Source of the DNA: a virus | Virus record (IMG/VR): IMGVR_UViG_3300036770_001413 | Coordinates: 43,546-107,545 of that record | Reading direction: 5' to 3' (one strand) | Length of the DNA stretch: 64,000 nt | Part shown: positions 58,057 through 64,000 of the stretch, piece after piece | How positions within the stretch are numbered: position 1 is the first letter of the stretch | How the letters are laid out: the number at the start of each line of letters is the position of its first letter | Translations under genes and position numbers: made by a program | The notes under the pieces: model-generated | The model's database searches: none | What the model was told of the DNA's origin: nothing | The model's input: only the letters and a program-made list of their open reading frames with translations

Positions 58057-58369
58057 TAGGTATACCCTCCAGCTCGCATCTTACTCCATAGGATTCTATG
58101 AGTTTTTTAACTTTTGAAACATAATCTATTACTTCTTCTTTTTTAGATCCGTCAAATTGTAAAAAATTGTCTTCATATAATCTTAATGCTAGAAAGTCTG
58201 GATACATTGCTACATCCATCAAAAGAAGCATTGGCTTTTTAATTTCTCTTACCCGCTTCTTCATTTCTTCTGTGTAAAATACTGGCTTATTGGGTTCGCC
58301 CGTCCATTGATTAATTCCATACTTAAAATGATTATTGTCGTAAAAATGCTTACTATCGTTAAGCGACAC
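58040..58369 (-). CDS. 109-aa unknown protein
   Basis: GTG start with AAGGAG. It has KHFYDNNHFKYGINQWTGEP and MDVAMYPDFLALRLYEDNFL. Overlaps WhiB by 11 nt and is probably co-regulated with it. Confidence 0.55.
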   Translation of the reverse strand: MSLNDSKHFYDNNHFKYGINQWTGEPNKPVFYTEEMKKRVREIKKPMLLLMDVAMYPDFLALRLYEDNFLQFDGSKKEEVIDYVSKVKKLIESYGVRCELEGIPSGRVL

Positions 58370-58670
58370 CTTTACTCCTTAGCTTCTTCCAGGCTTCTGG
58401 GGTCTTATGTAAATTTTTTGACTTGTCTATTTCTCCAGATGACAAATAAACTCCTCCCCATACTCCGTATTCTGAATTTTTAACTCCAGAATCAAAACAC
58501 ATTTTCATAACTGGACAAGACATGCATGCCTCGTCTATGTTATTGGCAACGTTAACATCAGATTCGTACTTATCATAGAATAGATTTGTTTCCATTCCTC
58601 GACATACTGCTAGATGCCACCAAGAGAAGTCTTCTGGATCTACCCCTAAATTATCTAAAATATTTGACAT
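58359..58670 (-). CDS. WhiB-family Fe-S regulator
   Basis: 103 aa from the ATG at 58670. AVCRG, then ACMSCPVMKMC (C-x2-C-x5-C) gives the four cluster Cys; YGVWGGVYLS is the WhiB turn motif. The basic end is KLRSKGVA. Binds a [4Fe-4S] cluster and usually the primary sigma factor. Found only in Actinobacteria and their phages. Confidence 0.88.
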   Translation of the reverse strand: MSNILDNLGVDPEDFSWWHLAVCRGMETNLFYDKYESDVNVANNIDEACMSCPVMKMCFDSGVKNSEYGVWGGVYLSSGEIDKSKNLHKTPEAWKKLRSKGVA

Positions 58671-58878
58671 ATTTTTTAGGGAGCTCCCAGACTCCAATAT
58701 TATTTACTTTTATTCTCTTAGATATTCCCCAAGAGTTTTTTCTAAACATCCCGTTTTTATCAGTAAATCCAGAAGAATCCTTTTTCCATATAATTAAATC
58801 ATAATTATCCCAAAATGGGGATATGTCTTTTGCCCTTTTGATAAAGAGTTCTACACCTAATTCATTAAGATTTAACAT
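58651..58878 (-). CDS. 75-aa conserved actinophage protein
   Basis: Starts at the ATG at 58878 (an upstream in-frame GTG is weaker). It has LGVELFIKRAKDISPFWDNY, then DLIIWKKDSSGFTDKNGMF, and NSWGISKRIKVN. By memory widespread next to whiB in actinophages. It overlaps whiB by 20 nt. Confidence 0.6.
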   Translation of the reverse strand: MLNLNELGVELFIKRAKDISPFWDNYDLIIWKKDSSGFTDKNGMFRKNSWGISKRIKVNNIGVWELPKKYVKYFR

Positions 58879-58952
58879 GCTGTCCTTTATGACTAAACCG
58901 CAGCATCCCACTGATATATATTATACAGGAATTGCTGCGGCTATGTCAATGA

Positions 58953-60056
58953 CTATTTAATAAAAGTTCCGTTCCAAACGGACTTTTTAACTGTATATTT
59001 GCCGCCACGGCGCTTATACTCTTGGACAACCCATCCATTTGCATATGCTGATGGATAGACATCAAATTTTCTTTTAGCTTCAGCAACAATTCTGGCATAG
59101 AGCTGTTTGTCTGCTGGCTCGCCTTTGCGATCAGAGATTACCTCTTTAAATTTATCTTTTGCTTTATCTAAATCTTCATCTTTTTCATCATATGATTTAT
59201 TTACTGGTACGCAATTTGGGACCATTCTGCCATTCTTTTCTTTCATTCCCTCTTGTTTGTAGCCAGACCAGCATGCCTTTTCCATATTGTCCCATTTATC
59301 TTCTTCCTCATTATCTGATTCATAAGACTTGCTCATTTCTTCTGAGCATACTGGGCACTTGTCGCAAGAAACATTCATTGCCTTACATGTTTCGCATCCA
59401 CAATTTTCATATGCTTTTGCAATTGGCCAGTTTATTTCATTCTTCATTGGATCTCCAATTGGGGCAGGATTAGAGCTATTGGCGTCTTCTACTTCCATAT
59501 TTGGAGCATCTTCTTCGCCTTCCTCTTCCTCTGGGGCTTCGATCATTCCCTCAATTACTTCCATCAAATGCTCAATTACCATTCCGAGCTGTTCTTTTGT
59601 GATTTCTGGACGTAGGGCTTTTTTAATTTCTTCATCATCATCAATTTCAACTACAGTATCAAATGGCTCTACTACATCTGTTAACATATCTTTAATTTCT
59701 TCAAGTAAGTCCTCTTGTACATAAGACTTCTTCATATTCTTTTCTCTCTCTGCAATTTTGCGAGACCAAGAGAATCCAGCATCGCCGCCCCATGCGTCCC
59801 ACATAATTCGACCATTTGAAGGATTAGAAGTATTGTAAAAGTCTTTACCCTTCTTGTCTACCTCATGCCTAGAAAAGAAAGAGTACATTCTTTTAACTGT
59901 TGATAAGCTAAGGGTCTCGCCACGAGCAAGCTGACCTGCACGAGTCCATCCTACTGCTGTTCCAGCTCCCTTTGCTTTTCCTTGTTCTTTCCAACGAATA
60001 GCTCTCTTAGCTGCCGCTTTCATTCCAGCGGTGGGCTTGTATCCTTCTTTAGCCAT
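58953..60056 (-). CDS. Multi-domain virion-associated protein with DUF5872 end
   Basis: 367 aa from the ATG at 60056. Residues 1-95 hold PTAGMKAAAKRAIRWKEQGK ... STVKRMYSFFSRHEVDKKGK ... GRIMWDAWGGDAGFSWS, a module common in phage and plasmid proteins. A long acidic linker follows, then zinc-like CGCETCKAMNVSCDKCPVC, then CWSGYKQEGMKEKNGRMVPN. The C-terminus (FDVYPSAYANGWVVQEYKRR) is DUF5872-like. Probably a structural or scaffold-type protein made of small domains. Confidence 0.65.
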   Translation of the reverse strand: MAKEGYKPTAGMKAAAKRAIRWKEQGKAKGAGTAVGWTRAGQLARGETLSLSTVKRMYSFFSRHEVDKKGKDFYNTSNPSNGRIMWDAWGGDAGFSWSRKIAEREKNMKKSYVQEDLLEEIKDMLTDVVEPFDTVVEIDDDEEIKKALRPEITKEQLGMVIEHLMEVIEGMIEAPEEEEGEEDAPNMEVEDANSSNPAPIGDPMKNEINWPIAKAYENCGCETCKAMNVSCDKCPVCSEEMSKSYESDNEEEDKWDNMEKACWSGYKQEGMKEKNGRMVPNCVPVNKSYDEKDEDLDKAKDKFKEVISDRKGEPADKQLYARIVAEAKRKFDVYPSAYANGWVVQEYKRRGGKYTVKKSVWNGTFIK

Positions 60057-60199
60057 CACTTCTCCTTTACGCTAACGACCTTGATAGACTTTACTTCGTC
60101 ATCAACACCGAATATATCATTCACATAATCAACAGCATCATCTTCATTAAATGCTTGAACTTCTGCATTTACCTCAATTTTGACGCTGTAAGTATTCAT
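60056..60199 (-). CDS. 47-aa unknown protein
   Basis: It has TYSVKIEVNAEVQAFNEDDA and VDDEVKSIKVVSVKEK. Its TGA overlaps the next ATG. Small alpha/beta protein; role unknown. Confidence 0.55.
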   Translation of the reverse strand: MNTYSVKIEVNAEVQAFNEDDAVDYVNDIFGVDDEVKSIKVVSVKEK

Positions 60200-60201
60200 T
60201 T

Positions 60202-60786
60202 TTACTTTACTATTTTATACCCGTTTGCCTTCAAAAGGTCAATTGCTGCTTGAATTTCTGGGGCTACTGGGGCTTCGGCTTTCCCGCCCTTAAATTTAGG
60301 ACGTCCAAAGCCTACGATTGATACCATTACGCCTTTTTTATTCTTTTTATATGCACGAAGTTGGCGACAAACCTCTCCACCATTTCTTTGGCTTCCAGCT
60401 TTTTTGCTAGTGGTATTGCCCTCAATGCACCATACTGTTCCGTCTTCATTATCCTTAACGACAATTCCAACGTGACTAATTCTATCTACACCATCTCCAG
60501 GAAAATCAAAATAAGCAATATCCCCTGGCTCTGGATCTGCAATCTGTGGGTCGTGCCAGCGACCAGCTTTTTTAAATGCTGCTGCTCCTGAAGGCGTATA
60601 AACTGTATTTGGAACTTTTACTCCAGCTTGATCTGCACACCACATTACGAAAGACCCACACCATGGCTGGAAATTAGCTTTAGTAAATTTACCATACTTG
60701 GTCTCGTTATCACGAGGACCTTCTACAGTGCCAATCTCACCTTTAGCAACTTCAATTAATTTTTCTACTGTTCCCAATTCTGCCAT
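60202..60786 (-). CDS. CHAP-type endolysin
   Basis: 194 aa. QPWCGSFVMWCADQAGVKVP carries the nucleophilic Cys, DRISHVGIVVKDNEDGTVWC the His, and IEGNT the third polar residue of CHAP amidases/endopeptidases. A short C-terminal helix (AAIDLLKANGYKIVK) may bind the wall. Next to membrane proteins, so a lysis role is likely. Confidence 0.85.
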   Translation of the reverse strand: MAELGTVEKLIEVAKGEIGTVEGPRDNETKYGKFTKANFQPWCGSFVMWCADQAGVKVPNTVYTPSGAAAFKKAGRWHDPQIADPEPGDIAYFDFPGDGVDRISHVGIVVKDNEDGTVWCIEGNTTSKKAGSQRNGGEVCRQLRAYKKNKKGVMVSIVGFGRPKFKGGKAEAPVAPEIQAAIDLLKANGYKIVK

Positions 60787-60788
60787 GG

Positions 60789-61175
60789 TTAATCTTTATC
60801 CCAGTCTTCGTCTACTTCTGTCTCGTCTGGCATTTGATCATTCGGCTTACCCTCTGGCTCAGTTGGGTTTGGACTAACTGGCGCTGGAGATTCTGGTGCT
60901 TCTGGCTCATCAAATGTAATTTGATTATCGCTTGATCCGCTCTTACCGATCAATAATCCTGCAAGAGTTCCTGTAATAAATGTTGCTACTGAGCCTAAGA
61001 CATTGAAAAACATCTTGTCGTTTTCAGACTGTTCTCCAATTGGCTGCGTAACAAAAATAAGAGCATACAATATGCCCATAGTTGTAAATAATAAAATAGT
61101 TCCAAGGATAAGACCAAGAGTAAATTTTAATCTTGCGTCTAAGTCCGATGGAGTTAATCTTGGTCTTTTAGCCAT
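60789..61175 (-). CDS. Two-span membrane protein, holin candidate
   Basis: 128 aa. Transmembrane helices near residues 17-42 (LGLILGTILLFTTMGILYAL) and 60-80 (LGSVATFITGTLAGLLIG). A Pro/Glu-rich acidic tail follows. Directly upstream of the endolysin. Confidence 0.65.
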   Translation of the reverse strand: MAKRPRLTPSDLDARLKFTLGLILGTILLFTTMGILYALIFVTQPIGEQSENDKMFFNVLGSVATFITGTLAGLLIGKSGSSDNQITFDEPEAPESPAPVSPNPTEPEGKPNDQMPDETEVDEDWDKD

Positions 61176-61396
61176 TACTCATTACCGTTCTGTTGTATAG
61201 TTGGTGCCTCCCCAGTTTTGGGGTCGAATCCTAGTATATCTATTGTACACTGTCCCTCAACCTTGCACAAGGGGGGATTGCACTCTGGATTATCAAAATT
61301 GGCAGGGTCTTGACATGGATATCTGAAAACTCCATCATATCCACATCCTGACAGCATAAATAGCCCTGCAAGGGCAAGTCCAATTAATCTTACCAT
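61175..61396 (-). CDS. Small lipoprotein
   Basis: 73 aa. Signal plus lipobox (LAGLFMLSGCGYDG, cut before Cys). Five further Cys in the mature part. Leaderless promoter (TATAAT, 6 nt). Superinfection-exclusion or spanin-type roles are possible. Confidence 0.65.
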   Translation of the reverse strand: MVRLIGLALAGLFMLSGCGYDGVFRYPCQDPANFDNPECNPPLCKVEGQCTIDILGFDPKTGEAPTIQQNGNE

Positions 61397-61402
61397 AGAT
61401 TA

Positions 61403-61408
61403 ATTATA
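61403..61408 (-). promoter_or_regulatory. -10 box of a leaderless promoter
   Basis: TATAAT on the minus strand, 6 nt before the ATG at 61396. Confidence 0.55.
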
Positions 61409-61412
61409 TCAT

Positions 61413-61606
61413 TTAGTCTTCTTTGCGAAGAGGGATAGTTGCAAGCCAAATAACGGTAGCGGCTACCGTAGCCACTCCTACTACCTGCTGAGCTGTCCCT
61501 GTAAGGGTTAACCAAGCAATAAAAAAGCCTAGTAGGGTCCAAACCTGGGCAATGCTTTCTTTAACTGCCTCCCAGAAATAGCTTAGGATAGCCTTAATTA
61601 TTTTCA

Positions 61607-61607
<1 letters not shown>
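61413..61607 (-). CDS. 64-aa membrane protein
   Basis: Two hydrophobic stretches (VWTLLGFFIAWLTLTG and VVGVATVAATVIWLATIPL). GGAGG before the ATG. Lysis or membrane-associated function possible. Confidence 0.6.
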
Positions 61608-63649
<2,042 letters not shown>

Positions 63650-63658
63650 CTATAACTC

Positions 63659-63681
63659 CTTGTTATAAATCTTATAACAAG
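63659..63681 (-). promoter_or_regulatory. 10-bp hairpin at the 5' end of the PA14-gene mRNA
   Basis: CTTGTTATAA and TTATAACAAG are a perfect inverted repeat with a 3-nt loop. The Shine-Dalgarno AAGGAG begins inside its edge, so folding could hide it. Alternatively an operator. Confidence 0.5.
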
Positions 63682-63684
63682 TTA

Positions 63685-63690
63685 ATTATA
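63685..63690 (-). promoter_or_regulatory. -10 box for the PA14 gene
   Basis: TATAAT on the minus strand; the transcript would begin at or in the hairpin. Confidence 0.55.
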
Positions 63691-63698
63691 ACATTGAA

Positions 63699-63881
63699 CT
63701 ACTTAGCGTTATCTGTTTTGTAAAAGCCAGAACCTTTAAACTGAATACCAAATGTGCCAAACTGCTTGATCATTGCAGAACCACAATTGGAGCAAAGCTC
63801 AACAACTGATGCGTCATTGATTGACTTGGTAACTTCCTTAACATGTTCACATAGAACACATTTATATTCGTAAACTGGCAC
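63699..63881 (-). CDS. FmdB-family zinc-ribbon protein
   Basis: 60 aa from a GTG with AGGAGA upstream. PVYEYKCVLCEHVKEVTKSI and LCSNCGSAMIKQF are the C-x2-C pair of FmdB/CxxC_SSSS regulators, followed by FKGSGFYKTD. Regulatory role suspected in the family. Confidence 0.85.
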   Translation of the reverse strand: MPVYEYKCVLCEHVKEVTKSINDASVVELCSNCGSAMIKQFGTFGIQFKGSGFYKTDNAK

Positions 63882-63977
63882 TGTCTCTCCTAAATTTTAA
63901 TGAGCAGTTTATACACATGCTCAGGTGTATCCTAAGGCGTAACTATTCGGCCCGTGTCCATCTACATGGACAGAACC

Positions 63978-63983
63978 ATTATA
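63978..63983 (-). promoter_or_regulatory. -10 box for the FmdB-like gene
   Basis: TATAAT on the minus strand, about 95 nt upstream of the GTG. The leader contains TGTCCAT/ATGGACA, a small hairpin (63956-63973). Confidence 0.45.
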
Positions 63984-64000
63984 CCTTATTTGACCTTGAT

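Overview
The window reads as part of a tailed-phage genome with an actinobacterial host. It is AT-rich (roughly 35-40% GC by eye) and almost fully coding, with small genes joined by ATGA, TAATG or TTGA overlaps. The host assignment rests on a WhiB-type Fe-S regulator, a DUF7455-like zinc protein, an Lsr2-like DNA-binding peptide, a gp88-family protein, several small proteins typical of actinophages, and many promoters that place the start codon 6-8 nt after the -10 box (leaderless mRNA). A secreted protein at 52.8-53.9 kb resembles the alanine/threonine-rich surface proteins of freshwater Nanopelagicales (acI), so a freshwater actinobacterium is a reasonable guess. No terminase, capsid, portal, polymerase or integrase gene is seen, so the genome continues outside the window.

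Layout. (1) 1-31.7 kb, minus strand: a very large battery of tail-fibre and adhesin-like genes (LamG, Ig/Fn3, collagen-like Gly-X-Y, Gly-rich, Asp-box propeller, Mtd_N-type N-termini, at least six paralogous LYGI-ended beta modules) mixed with small assembly-type proteins, a glycosyltransferase and a sulfotransferase fused to a virion-type domain. (2) 31.7-35.0 kb, minus: small membrane protein, B12-dependent ribonucleotide reductase (NrdJ), second glycosyltransferase. (3) 35.1-37.0 kb, plus: lytic transglycosylase, small genes, and a probable structured RNA. (4) 37.0-37.85 kb: tRNA-Asn, HNH protein, a 58-aa leaderless gene, and a non-coding divergence point with two parS-like palindromes and an AT-rich stretch. 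(5) 37.85-49.4 kb, plus: about 30 small early-type genes. Most transcription units are headed by the same unusual promoter (TGTC(G/A)GTGG, exactly 7 nt, then a -10) and the same leader (AACGAAAGGAA). A second, composite ~60-bp element recurs here about ten times. A pair of DnaA boxes lies at 43.6 kb. A ~135-nt putative sRNA at 46.4 kb carries the exact antisense of the shared leader. (6) 49.4-50.0 kb: a non-coding, convergent, repeat-rich gap. (7) 50.0-63.9 kb, minus: zinc-ribbon peptides, surface-protein homologue, thioredoxin, pyrimidine-dimer-glycosylase-like protein, secreted subtilisin, proteasome-like Ntn hydrolase, WhiB, CHAP endolysin, membrane proteins and a PA14-domain protein.

How it fits together. 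Region 5 looks like the takeover and replication module under coordinated control: one promoter class, one leader, and one antisense RNA that could switch the whole set off. NrdJ and thioredoxin would supply dNTPs. The parS-like sites could tie the phage genome to host ParB. Regions 1 and 7 supply host recognition, surface modification and lysis. All functional statements come from reading motifs; no database search was run.
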